DNA of 64,000 bases from Paralvinella palmiformis (taxonomy: Eukaryota > Annelida > Polychaeta > Terebellida > Alvinellidae). Position 1 is the stretch's first letter; each line of letters begins with the position of its first letter. The position numbers and the translations under genes were made by a program. A model generated the notes under the pieces. It made no database searches. It saw only the letters and a list, made by a program, of their open reading frames with translations, and was not told where the DNA came from. Shown piece after piece: positions 49,010 to 61,470 of this stretch. The stretch spans positions 227,501 through 291,500 of the forward strand of contig JAODUP010000461.1 in assembly GCA_025642065.1 (NCBI GenBank), given 5' to 3'.

Positions 49010-49190
49010 AAACTATTAACTGCTATCTTAGAGAAATATCCACTATATGATACCATTCTTGAATAGGAAACAATGGTCTTAACCTTTGTTACATCTCGTG
49101 TGGATTATTGTAATTTCATATTATATAGAATATGTAATTATAAAATCAATCGATTTCAGCTGAATCAGAATGGTGCAACCACCATAATGT
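49010..49190 (+). mobile_element. CR1-like RT thumb fragment
   Basis: NCYLREISTI followed by VLTFVTSRVDYCNFILYRI, YKINRFQLNQNGATTIM corresponds to YQLRNI...KTLV-AFVTSRVDYCNSLLYGLP and K-NKLQRIQNAAAR. It continues the fragment at 47700-48051. Confidence 0.78.
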
Positions 49191-49483
49191 GTGTTTGTGT
49201 GTGTGTGTGTTCGTGCGTGAATGTGTGTCTGAGTACGTACCCGTACGGGTAGGAAGTTTTCGTTTTTATGCATATGGTGTCTTTATACGATAATATTTGC
49301 TAGAGATTTTAAGCAGAGCTGGCATTATTCTTAATCCCTTTATAGCTATGAACAAAGGATTCTTCCAGTGAATACCCGAAAGGCAGATTCTCACATATTC
49401 TAATTAATATATTAATCAATCAGTGACCTGTTTAATGGGGAACAGTTTTTTAATTTTATTTTGCACCCATTTGTTTATTTCAG

Positions 49484-49665
49484 GGTTTTCATGGGAAATT
49501 ATTTATCCTGCGAATCATGGCAGAAAATAGTTAAAGACGCGTTAAAGTCTCTGTGGGATCCTGGAGCATTTTGTGAAAAACAAATTATCGATTATGGTAA
49601 TTGGTTAGTCAGCAGTCGAACACTGATTGGATCGAAGGAAGTCAAGACGAGGTCTTCCAGGACGG
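49484..49665 (+). CDS. Candidate host exon with N-myristoylation start (MGNYLSC)
   Basis: A pyrimidine-rich TTTGTTTATTTCAG acceptor ends at 49483, and a GTGAGT donor starts at 49666. Between them the frame stays open. ATG at 49491 would give a protein starting MGNYLSCESW. Gly2 with Ser6 fits the N-myristoylation pattern and Cys7 could be palmitoylated, as in many membrane-anchored signalling proteins. It continues with WQKIVKDALKSLWDPGAF, IIDYGNWLVSSRTLIGSKEV and a basic end. Coding from the ATG is 175 bases, so the exon ends after one base of a codon (phase 1). I do not recognise the protein and cannot find a convincing next exon. An upstream in-frame ATG at 49461 lies before the acceptor. 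Chance is possible, but this is the best exon-like structure here. Confidence 0.4.
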
Positions 49666-50302
49666 GTGAGTCAATATGTTCTGCTAATTAAAGCTAATCA
49701 CCGAAACTTTAAATGACGATATACATCATATATTTATATATAATTATCTATAATAACTGTTATTTTAATAAATTTCACATAAATCGGTACCGTACAACAT
49801 GACACGAATTAGGCTGGAAGTGGATGGCTAGATAGCCAGATTTCTAGATATCTTGATAGACATATATACTTATGCATATACTCATATATACACAAATAAA
49901 AACATAGATACATACAGGCAGGTTTATACTGATGTAGGTATTTTTTCAGTAGTAAATACATTTCCCTTTTAAAGACTTAGTCTACTTCCCCCCTTGTCAC
50001 CGTAAAGATGATAGCAAGTCCTTGTGTCCTGTATTTAATTATTAACAAGACGACTAATACTAATATGTTATCATCACTTCGAGGTGTCAAATGTATTAGA
50101 GGATACGAACTGCTAATGTTTTAAGACATTCTTCATTGTGCTCCCATAAAGCGATGTTGCTTAGTCATTAGCTTCGAAGTTATATATAGGTATACCAACT
50201 TAATAAATGAAGCTTGTCCTGTCGTGGGCCATACATTCAGCTGTCTTGACGACGTACTCAACAACACTCTAAATCCATAACAGTTAATCACGACATGATG
50301 AT
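49666..50302. other. No recognisable feature
   Basis: If the preceding exon is real this is intron. AT-rich to 50100, then a more balanced stretch next to a SINE. Confidence 0.45.
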
Positions 50303-50378
50303 GACATGATTGGTGTTTTACGGCCACTTTAGTGCAGTTAGTAGGCTAAATGGGCCGAGCGACATCCAAAGGTACAAT
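50303..50378 (-). repeat. SINE alpha 3' body fragment
   Basis: GTGTTTTACGGCCACTTTAG and GTAGGCTAAATGGGCCGAGC are the reverse complement of the family's 3' end. Truncated at its 5' side after CCAAAGGTA. Confidence 0.72.
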
Positions 50379-51017
50379 TACGACATACCATAACGGTTCA
50401 GCCTTGGAGCTCTTCAAAATAGAAACCGCATAAAGGTTGCTCGTTTCCACCATAACCTAATTTATTTCAATAATTAAACATAGACTTGTCATCATTATTT
50501 GATCATTATTATGTCTATTTCCTCAATTTGGGTAATTGCGGACATTTTATTCTAAAACTTTGCTTATACGTCACGGAATTAGCTTTGTAGCTCATTATGA
50601 CATAACATCATTGGAAAGGATGTCATTCAATCGTCACGAAATTGTACCAAGTAAATACAAATGTCCTTACCTTAATCGCTGGCAGTATTCTTATCTCGTC
50701 ACACCGTTATCACTAATTCCTATGAAGCATCCATGTTTTAGTGAGGAGGAAACGGACAGGATAAGCTGTAGTTCGTAGCGAAAATGTGTAGTCTCTCTAA
50801 AGTTAATTAGTCTGTACAAATAAAAAAAAACAGGTAAAGCTTTTCACGCAAGGAACTCAATTGTTTGGGCGTTCTGTGCCAATATCAGATATAGTGTATG
50901 CAGCGTGATCTTTTATGTCCCGTATATTGTCAAGCTGTTATATACTAGAAATTGGAGTACATTTATTTTAGGCACTCTAAAATTCGTTTGAATTTGAATA
51001 TTCACATTTCTATTATA
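50379..51017. other. No recognisable feature
   Basis: An 80-codon + frame (50536-50778) has no recognised similarity. Confidence 0.45.
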
Positions 51018-51467
51018 CAATTGATACTTATTTATAAGCGTTGTCTCTTTCACTATCTAATGGGGATTCAATATTGAAATTAACGGGAATAATGTGACTA
51101 AACGCTCGAAACAAGTCTAAACTTTAAATGAAAAATGGTTAGTTATTAACAAATTGTGCTGCTGCACTACTGGAAAAGTTAATTAATATATTTATAATCG
51201 ATATCAATATATGAATATATATTTGTATAGGTTATTGTACGGGATATGATTTCAAAAGATGACTAGATATAACATCATTTCTAATACACAAGTAAACGAA
51301 CAGTTAACTGCCATCACACGAATTCATTTAAATATTTAGTTAACCAAACTGTAATTATTATAGTCCATCTGGATGCTTTAAAATACCCACTCTATAATTC
51401 CCCGATTAGTTACTCGTCCGTTACCAGGATGCTTGGTTAGATTGGTGTGATAATGTATCAAGTCGTT
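51018..51467 (+). repeat. Segment C, copy 2
   Basis: Near-identical to 45932-46357 and retains the 21-22 bases missing there (CTTGGTTAGATTGGTGTGAT region). It is therefore the less altered copy. Confidence 0.92.
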
Positions 51468-51589
51468 ATTGTCGAACTTTCTAACTAACTGCCAAGCTTA
51501 TCGATTTCTTGACTAAACTGAATAATAGACATACTGACTGAGATATCCAGGCAGACAAGGAAACCCGCTCACAAATTAACTTATGCACT

Positions 51590-51984
51590 CACTCATACAA
51601 TGTGAGTAGGTGAGTGAGAGGGTCACTGACTCACTGACTCACCGACTCACTGACTCACTGACTCACTGACTAACTGACTCACTCACTCACTCACTCACTC
51701 ACTCACTATCACACATACTGACTAAGTACCTAAGTCACTGAGTCACTAACTGATTGACTAACTAACTGACTGACTGACTAACTCAATCTCTCATTCACTC
51801 TCTCACTCACTCACTCACTCACTCATTCTCTAACATACTTAATCACTGTATCATTGACTTACTGACAATCACACTTACACAGTAACGCACATACCTAATA
51901 ATTCAACAATTTACTCACTCTATCAATTAATCAATGAATCAATCAATGAATCAATCAATTAGTTAATCAATCAATCGCTCAATT
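51590..51984. repeat. (CACT)n/(GACT)n and (AATC)n arrays
   Basis: Blocks of CTGACTCA, CACTCACT and GACTAACT, then AATCAATCAATG. Repeat Y follows directly. Confidence 0.93.
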
Positions 51985-52786
51985 ACTAAGATACCTAGAG
52001 ATTCCTTCCCTTAATGTCATTGGTAAGCTTCTTTATTCAGATGGATAAAACTGTAAAAATGGCTTTCTTGCAGTATTAGGAGATTAATTAGAGACAAAAC
52101 TCTTGTTTTTTGCATTTCGCTTGTCAAGTCTTTCCGAGTCATCTTCATTTTCAACGACATGCCCAGAACCAATGAAAATGATTACATTTTTCTTGTAAGT
52201 TGTATTTTCCGTTAACCAGATAATCTGTTCATCTTCGTTAATCCAATCGGCTCGTTGGGTTATTGTTCCTTGTAAGCGATGTTTTACGAGGTACGTAGAT
52301 TTGTTTCGCTCCAAGCACTAAACGTTTTGTTACCCATGTCGTATTACCACGATGCCTAAATCCTGTTTAAATCGAATCACGGCACGGACTAAAATGTTCA
52401 TCTGCGCGTGCCAAAATTACAAATGACAAGAACGACAGCGGTTTACTGGTCTGGATAGTCTTGATCGTAACATCAAATACGACAAATCCTTCAAAGGAGA
52501 TTGGATCAATCTATCAGCTCAGATTAGTCTCTTCGGAATTTGATAATAATTACAAGCCGGCTAATGAATTGTCCATCCTAATTAACTCGATTGAGAACTT
52601 TCCTCAGTAAACACCATATTTATACTTTAATATTTGCCATCTTAACTGCTAGAGAGCGATATAATCTAAACCAAGTTGTGGCATAAATTTCCTGTTATCT
52701 CTGTATTTAGCTAGCTGTGCTAACTTAGAACTTTCTCCAAGCTAAATTATCCTCTGAGTCATTATACATCATTATGGCAAAAAAAT
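51985..52786 (+). repeat. Dispersed repeat Y, longest plus copy
   Basis: GGATAAAACTGTAAAAATGG, GCAGTATTAGGAGATTAATT, GAATCACGGCACGGACTAAA, CCAAAATTACAAATGACAAG, CTAATTAACTCGATTGAG and GCTAGAGAGCGATATAATC define the family order. A 76-codon minus frame (52084-52314) falls in a part where other copies have stops. The 4.8 kb tandem unit begins at its right edge. Confidence 0.75.
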
Positions 52787-53802
52787 TGGTTTTGATCAAT
52801 TTAAAGATAGTAATTTATATTTGTTATGCATGTTATAAACTTCCGACCATGTATGAAAGGAAAGAAAATGGCACACTTCAGGAAGAGCTACATAAATATT
52901 CGCATATAGACTAAATTGCATTGCCAGAGGAATCATCTTTCAACCATGGTCCTTTTTCGTAATAAACATGTATAATTTTGTTCTTGGCAAAAGTAATTTC
53001 TAAGCATATCATGTAAAACGTCTCATCATTCTATCATTATCCTTTTCTTTGGCACCAACGAGAGCCATTGCTGAGACATATTACTTATTGGGCTTCAATC
53101 GACCTCTAACAAGAACATGTGACGCGAGGCTAACCCAGCTTTATATCCGGTGAGTTATGAGAACACCGTTCCTTCCTCTCTGCTATAGGAAAGGATTTTA
53201 AGATAGCAGGTAATTATTCCTTGTAGTTGATTTCACCTGGGTTACGTGGAAGAGAAATTAGTTAACTTAGCTTAATTTAACTAAGACCAAGCGGCACATT
53301 TCCTAACCAAGATAAAATAAATTCTAAAATAACAAGATTCGAATAATTTAATAACCTTGACCTTTAAACGACTGCGAACATGTAGCCGTAAAAGGAAAAA
53401 GAACGTTAAATGATGAAATAGCTTTGGGATGTTGGTGCTAGTTCGGATAACTTGTAATGTACTAATTAATGTAAACAGTTCGTAATTATTGCAGTACGTT
53501 TTAATTCGCTTGGTGAACTAAACACGTCACTATTTAGATGATAATAAATAAAGATGGATAAAAGGCTTTAATCGTGGTCACTGTCTGTAATTGTTCCATC
53601 ATAATTACATCAGCCAGACAGTGATATGATGGATGGAAGCCAGCAGTAAGACTTACAATGATGTATTCGGCAATGTGTTTTGCTGTTTATGGGACATCAA
53701 TGTTAGATGGTTATACATTTATCGGACATATATCATCCTGATGTAGACAAGCCTAAATAATTAAATATTTTCTATCACAGTCCTTCAAATTGAATCAAGC
53801 AA

Positions 53803-53965
53803 GGTGTTCATATATGTCAGTGGTTAGCGTACTGTGCTGCATTACTCCAGGTTCTGGGTTAGAATCTCACTCAAACCTGTGTATTGCATGCTTTGTTTCC
53901 TTAAGGAATTACACTCGACTACATGTCCCAGGATATAGCCATCAATATTATTAAACAATTCAACA
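53803..53965 (+). repeat. SINE gamma in unit 1
   Basis: GTCAGTGGTTAGCGTACTG (box A region) and TCTGGGTTAGAATCTCACTC (box B-like GGGTTAGAATC) are about 35 bases apart. A body with GTATTGCATGCTTTGTTTCC, ACTCGACTACATGTCCC and CAGGATATAG follows. Confidence 0.68.
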
Positions 53966-56658
53966 CAAAAACAACAACAAAATTATTTAACCAAGAGGAT
54001 TTTAAATTGTGATACGCTCTAATAATCAATCAATACCAGTAACTAATTAAATTATTGCAATAATGGTAGGGATACTTAGATATATAACGTAACTGGTTTA
54101 GTACATGAACTATACAGTATACTCTGGCGCTAAAATTATTTCTTATTATTATTTAATTAGGTTGTTCACCTAAAATAAATTGTGTCCTATAATCGAATAA
54201 GGTATTCAAGCATAATTAATGTAACACATAATTTATAGTATTGAGATATGGCTTAAATATTCATCACCTCTGCATTGGAGAGTAAAACGGTACCGCTAAG
54301 CGAAACTTATTATTAATAAAAAATAGCCAAAAGTAAACTTTTCACTTACACATGTAGAAATCTATCTAAGTCGTTGAATAATATCATCAACTGCATTAGT
54401 ATGCACCCAATAAATCTTTAGCCGTAAAGCTCATCCCTATGGTACGCAGTGTGCAATATGCGTGTGTTGTTAACATTAGTATTAAATAAAATGATCTGCC
54501 GCATCCAAGCAATATTTCATATAATTTACAATACATGTAATAGATCAATTCGTTTTAATCTTCCAATATCAGGTACACAAAGACTTTGAGTAAATGTTTA
54601 ATGTGAAAACAGTTTCTACGAATAAGCTTATAAACAAGTAAGGGTGTACTGTCACTCTGAGATATATTACACCACTTTAGGAATGAACATATGCTCTGAA
54701 ATCTAATGAATAATTATAAAAGGTGGAGATACGATCTTTATTCTGATTGACAATACACGGCTAAAATGACGTCGATTAACTGATCTTAATTAATTAACAT
54801 AATTTAAGTTGCTTGTTTTATTCACTTTTTGTTGGTGTCTATCGGTTTGTAATTTGTCATGTCACTACAGATATTTGTTTTGTTCTTCATGTGACAGGTT
54901 ATTGTTCTATTTATTATGTTCTATCAGTCAAATGATCTTTGAGTGCTGGAAAGTAACCCATTATGTATATCACAGGTTATCTCATTTGTATAAAAGTCTT
55001 GCATGTCAATGATTAATACGTTCGAGCCTTTTAAATAGAATGATAACAGACTGGTAATGAATAGGTCATTTGATGATCCTATGCCTACGTTAGGAAGATA
55101 GTAAAAACTCATAATATCTTGCCTTTTCCCGAAGTTCCAGGAAAGCTGTCATTTAAAAACCATTAAGAACATTCACAGCTTGAACTATGGTATTCTAAGT
55201 AACTACATCCATGTATCAAACCTAATAATGATATGTAAAATGTAAAATTATAGAAAAGTTAGCTATTTCTCGTCTAAATAAATATGTGTTCAATAACAAC
55301 CTTAGTGTACCATTATAGTTTACATAGTAAACTGGTAACGGCACTGATACAACTTTCGTTCTGGTAACATATTTATATACATATATATGCACAAAACATC
55401 AATTGATCACGTTTTACTCCTAAGGATGATAATGTTGTGTTCCTTTGGTTAGATTCAAAGACATGTTTTAGTTAAAGATATGTCAAACTGTTGTAAGTAT
55501 TTAATCTTTTTGGGAAAAGGTGTCTGTCTCTGTCATGGCATCTCTTCTGATGGTAAGTCATAGTTATATTGTGTACCACAAAGTTCAAGTCTTAGTTATG
55601 TATTGTGCACTCGGAATCACTACATATATATATAACGCTAAGCAGAACTTGTGTGCCACAGACATATATGTTTATAAGAATTTATAATAATGGATTATTG
55701 ATATTCTGTTATGCTCGATTCAACATATTCTAAACTTTAAAAATGCCAAAGCAAAATTATCTATTTGGTTTTATCTTAATATATTAAATATCTAAGCACA
55801 TTAGCTTGGCCAATTAGTGCATCTTCTATAAGTAAGTAGCTTATTCAAAATTTGCATACATATACAAAATAACAATATTATTGAGATTTCAATCAAACAC
55901 ATTATACACAAATAGGGACATTTTTGGATCAGCATAACAAAGACCCGTTTTCCTGATGGCCTTTTACAGTAGACAATATTACGACGATTACCCAAATAAG
56001 AATGCGAGACAACGGGTGTGAGATAGAGCAATTAAAATAGCCAAGGAAATATCATTGGGCCAAACAATTATTGATGGCGTTTAGGGTATACTCAAATCAT
56101 GACAATATAAAACAGTAAAAAAGAATAATGAGACAAGGATACAATTTACAGTATATCGCAATAAACACCCTTTCAATGTGTGAATTACTACACATACAAG
56201 GTTCTAGTAAGAATAGGTGCATTTAACATGACTATGTTCTAGAAAAAGCTCATTATACGACGCTTAGACTGTACTCGAGATGAATTGTACATAATTGTAA
56301 TGGACCACTTGTTCCATTTATGTGGAAACTTGCTTAATGGAAGTTTGCTAGTTAGAAATTAGAATAGAAACATGTAATACTTTGCAAATTTTACTGTTTT
56401 GCTATTTACACATTTAAAATTTGATGATTAAATAAGAAAGTTGAATTAAATGATATTGATAATCTTGTATTAATAACATCGAATATGTATAGGGTGACTT
56501 GGTATTCATACAAGTCATTCAGTTTTATAATACCAGATCGTTTGAATAATGGGTCAGCGTGGCCATTCTATTTCGACTTGTTAATGATACGGATTGTATC
56601 TTTCTGGAACATAGCAAGTTGGTTAGTATTTCCCCAAGCTAGGATTCCGTATGACAAG

Positions 56659-57649
56659 CAGGTTTAGGGTAATCGTAATCGGTGATCGTAATCGATTGTA
56701 ATCGATTACATGATCTCAAGTATTCGTAATCTTAATAGCCATTTCCTGATGCATTGCAATCGTAATTGTAATATATTACATTGAAAACTGTAAGCATAAT
56801 CAGCGATTACTTTCATGATTACACAAGGTGTTTAATTATGTACCCGGTTATATCATGCCAGATATCTTATTTCGTATGCAAGGCAAAATATAGCAATATA
56901 AGTGATTTACTCATTGACGGACTGCTGTCATAGTTATACAAATGATGATTTCTCGGTTTATTTGTTCTGTGAACATGAAAGGAAAATGTGTTGAAACACT
57001 GCTTCAGATGTTGCCGCTACTATAAGTCAAACATGTATTTCAGATTAACTGGTGTTGTTTTCACACGGTTAACACCAGCAATCGTACCCGGATTCTTTCT
57101 GACACCATCGCTATAACTCCAGCTGGAAACTATCCTGGTTGGCCATCAGTCGGATAACAAGCGGCCAATTAAATTGACGCATGCAATAGTAAAAATAAAC
57201 AATGCTACCTGTTGGCCCCCGGTCGACGTAAGGGGTCACAAAGCATACATTAGACGGAGAATAATTTAAGACTGTGAAAAAGTGTTCCATTTACAGAGGT
57301 GGTCAAGTTACACAGGAGGTCGGAGTTGGAGGTTTGACTCTATTGTATTAACCTATTTATTATATACCTTACCTGGCTATAGTCACGCCATACGTGACGC
57401 ATTTCGTTAATAAATATATATTCAAACAGATCCATTTATATTGTTTGCACTAATCTCATTTATCTTTACTGATATCTTGGTATTCATGGTAAATGCATTA
57501 CTTGCTACTTTGCTCTATGGTGAAAACTAATGTCAGAAATATTAAAACAAATTAACGTTGTACTGTGGCATCAAAGTCTCTTGAAAATTATTTTCATTTC
57601 AAGAAAATATCAAAAAGTGGGTCAGGTTCTTACAAACAACATCTAAACA
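56659..57649. mobile_element. hAT-like element, left part only (unit 1)
   Basis: Begins CAGGTTTAGGGTAATCG after ATGACAAG (56651-56658), identical to 61297 onward. It is cut at 57649 by the tandem-duplication junction, so the right end and second target copy are missing. Confidence 0.7.
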
Positions 57650-58665
57650 TGGTTTTGATCAATTTAAAGATAGTAATTTATATTTGTTATGCATGTTATA
57701 AACTTCCGACCATGTATGAAAGGAAAGAAAATGGCACACTTCAGGAAGAGCTACATAAATATTCGCATATAGACTAAATTGCATTGCCAGAGGAATCATC
57801 TTTCAACCATGGTCCTTTTTCGTAATAAACGTGTATAATTTTGTTCTTGGCAAAAGTAATTTCTAAGCATATCATGTAAAACGTCTCATCATTCTATCAT
57901 TATCCTTTTCTTTGGCACCAACGAGAGCCATTGCTGAGACATATTACTTCTTGGGCTTCAATCAACCTCTAACAAGAACATGTGACGCGAGGCTAACCCA
58001 GCTTTATATCCGGTGAGTTATGAGAACACCGTTCCTTCCTCTCTGCTATAGGAAAGGATTTTAAGATAACAGGTAATTATTCCTTGTAGTTGATTTCACC
58101 TGGGTTACGTGGAAGAGAAATTAGTTAACTTAGCTTAATTTAACTCAGACCAAGCGGCACATTTCCTAACCAAGATAAAATAAATTCTAAAATAACAAGA
58201 TTCGAATAATTTAATAACCTTGACCTTTAAACGACTGCGAACATGTAGCCGTAAAAGGAAAAAGAACGTTAAATGATGAAATAGCTTTGGGATGTTGGTG
58301 CTAGTTCGGATAACTTGTAATGTACTAATTAATGTAAACAGATCGTAATTATTGCAGTACGTTTTAATTCGCTTGGTGAACTAAACACGTCACTATTTAG
58401 ATGATAATAAATAAAGATAGATAAAAGGCTTTAATCGTGGTCACTGTCTGTAATTGTTCCATCATAATTACATCAGCCAGACAGTGATATGATGGATGGA
58501 AGCCAGCAGTAAGACTTACAATGATGTATTCGGCAATGTGTTTTGCTGTTTATGGGACATCAATGTTAGATGGTTATACATTTATCGGACATATATCATC
58601 CTGATGTAGACAAGCCTAAATAATTAAATATTTTCTATCACAGTCCTTCAAATTGAATCAAGCAA

Positions 58666-58828
58666 GGTGTTCATATATGTCAGTGGTTAGCGTACTGTGC
58701 TGCATTACTCCAGGTTCTGGGTTAGAATCTCACTCAAACCTGTGTATTGCATGCTTTGTTTCCTTAAGGAATTACACTCGACTACATGTCCCAGGATATA
58801 GCCATCAATATTATTAAACAATTCAACA
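58666..58828 (+). repeat. SINE gamma in unit 2
   Basis: Copy of the 53803-53965 element carried by the tandem duplication. It is not an independent insertion. Confidence 0.68.
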
Positions 58829-61306
58829 CAAAAACAACAACAAACTTATTTAACCAAGAGGATTTTAAATTGTGATACGCTCTAATAATCAATCAATACC
58901 AGTAACTAATTAAATTATTGCAATAATGGTAGGGATACTTAGATATATAACGTAACTGGTTTAGTACATGAACTATACAGTATACTCTGGCGCTAAAATT
59001 ATTTCTTATTATTATTTAATTAGGTTGTTCACCTAAAATAAATTGTGTCCTATAATCGAATAAGGTATTCAAGCATAATTAATGTAACACATAATGTATA
59101 GTATTGAGATATGGCTTAAATATTCATCACCTCTGCATTGGAGAGTAAAACGGTACCGCTAAGCGAAACTTATTATTAATACAAAATAGCCAAAAGTAAA
59201 CTTTTCACTTACACATGTAGAAATCTATCTAAGTCGTTGAATAATATCATCAACTGCATTAGTATGCACCCAATAAATCTTTAGCCATAAAGCTCATCCC
59301 TATGGTACGCAGTGTGCAATATGCGTGTGTTATTAACATTAGTATTAAATAAAATGATCTGCCGCATCCAAGCAATATTTCATATAATTTACAATGCATG
59401 TAATAGATAAATTCGTTTTAATCTTCCAATATCAGGTACACAAAGACTTTGAGTAAATGTTTAATATGAAAACAGTTTCTACTAATTATAAAAGGTGGAG
59501 ATACGATCTTTATTCTGATTGACAATACACGGCTAAAGTGACGTCGATTAACTGATCTTAATTAATTAACATAATTTAAGTCGGGAAGTAACCCATTATG
59601 TATATCACAGGTTATCTCATTTGTATAAAAGTCTTGCATGTCAATGATTAATACGTTCGAGCCTTTTAAATAGAATGATAACAGACTGGTAATGAATAGG
59701 TCGTTTGATGATCCTATGCCTACGTTAGGAAGATAATAAAAACTCATAATATCTTGTTTTTTTTCCAGAAGTTCCAGGAAAGCTGTCACTTAAAAACCAT
59801 TAAGAACATTCACAGCTTGAACTATGGTATTCTAAGTAACTACATCCATGTATCAAACCTAATAATGATATGTAAAATGTAAAATTATAGAAAAGTTAGC
59901 TATTTCTCGTCTAAATAAATATGTGTTCAATAATAACCTTAGTGTACCATTATAGTTTACATAGTAAACTGGTAACGGCACTGATACAACTTTCGTTCTG
60001 GTAACATATTTATATACATATATATGTACAAAACATCAATTGAACACGTTTTACTCCTATGGACGATAATGTTGTGTTCCTTTGGTTAGATTCAAAGACA
60101 TGTTTTAGTTAAAGATATGTCAAACTGTTGTAAGTATTTAATCTTTTTGGGAAAAGGTGTCTGTCTCTGTCATGGCATCTCTTCTGATGGTAAGTCATAG
60201 TTATATTGTGTACCACAAGGTTCAAGTCTTAGTTATGTTTTGTGCACTCGGAATCACTACATATATATATAACGCTAAGCAGAACTTGTGTGCCACAGAC
60301 ATATATGTTTATAAGAATTTATAATAATGGATTATTGATATTCTGTTATGCTCGATTCAACATATTCTAAACTTTAAAAATGCCAAAGCAAAATTATCTA
60401 TTTGGTTTTATCTTAATATATTAAATATCTAAGCACATTAGCTTGGCCAATTAGTGCATCTTCTATAAGTAAGTAGCTTATTCAAAATTTGCATAGATAT
60501 ACAAAATAACAATATTATTGAGATTTCAATCAAACACATTATACACAAATAGGGACATTTTTGGATCAGCATAACACAGACCCGTTTTCCTGGTGGCCTT
60601 TTACAGTAGACAATATTACGACGATTACCCAAATAAGAATGCGAGACAACGGGTGTGAGATAGAGCAATTAAAATAGCCAAGAAAATATCATTGGGCCAA
60701 ACAATTATTGATGGTGTTTAGGGTATACTCAAATCATGACAATATAAAACAATAAAAAAGAATAATGAGACAAGGATACAATTTACAGTATATCGCGCTA
60801 AACACCCTTTCAATGTGTGAATTACTACACATACAAGGTTCATAGTAAGAATAGGTGCATTTAACATGACTATGTTCACGAAAAAGCTCATTATACGACG
60901 CTTAGACTGTACTCGAGATGAATTGTACATAATTATACTGGACCACTTGTTCCATGTATGTGGAAACTTGCTTAATGGAAGTTTGCTAGTTAGAAATTAG
61001 AATAGAAACATGTAATACTTTGCAAATTTTACTGTTTTGCTATTCACACATTTAAAATTTGATGATTAAATAGGAAAGTCGAATTAAATGATATTGATAA
61101 TCTTGTATTAATAACATCGAATATGTATAGGGTGACTTGGTATTCATACAAGTCATTCAGTTTTATAATACCAGATCGTTTGAATAATGGGTCAGCGTGG
61201 CCATTCTATTTCGACTTGTTAATGATACGGATTGTATCTTTCTGGAACATAGCAAGTTGGTTAGTATTTCCCCAAGCTAGGATTCCGTATGACAAGCAGG
61301 TTTAGG

Positions 61307-61470
61307 GTAATCGTAATCGGTGATCGTAATCGATTGTAATCGATTACATGATCTCAAGTATTCGTAATCTTAATAGCCATTTCCTGATGCATTGCAATCG
61401 TAATTGTAATATATTACATTGAAAACTGTAAGCATAATCAGCGATTACTTTCATGATTACACAAGGTGTT
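61307..61470. repeat. Left subterminal TAATCG cluster
   Basis: Repeated GTAATCGTAATCG, GATCGTAATCGATTG and TAATCGATTACA words. The same cluster is at 56669-56832 in unit 1. Confidence 0.85.

Larger units (their letters stand above)
52787..57649 (+). repeat. Tandem duplication, unit 1 (4863 bp)
   Basis: Directly abuts unit 2 (57650-62287). Unit 1 has two stretches absent from unit 2: about 90 bases near 54617-54706 and about 140 bases near 54810-54948. It holds a SINE gamma and the left 991 bases of a hAT-like element. No convincing gene lies inside; the short frames repeated in both units reflect recent duplication, not selection. Confidence 0.96.

Noticed and set aside
50536..50778. 80-codon + frame downstream of the candidate MGNYLSC exon, considered as its next exon
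   Set aside because: No convincing acceptor in a phase compatible with the phase 1 donor, and no domain-like character.
51590..51984. Regularly spaced repeats that might suggest a CRISPR-like array
   Set aside because: The units are 4-bp tetranucleotides with no unique spacers, and the window is animal DNA.
56485..56667. 60-codon frame present identically in both tandem units (also 61123-61305)
   Set aside because: Identity follows from recent duplication. There is no splice context or known domain, and its end overlaps the hAT-like element's target site.
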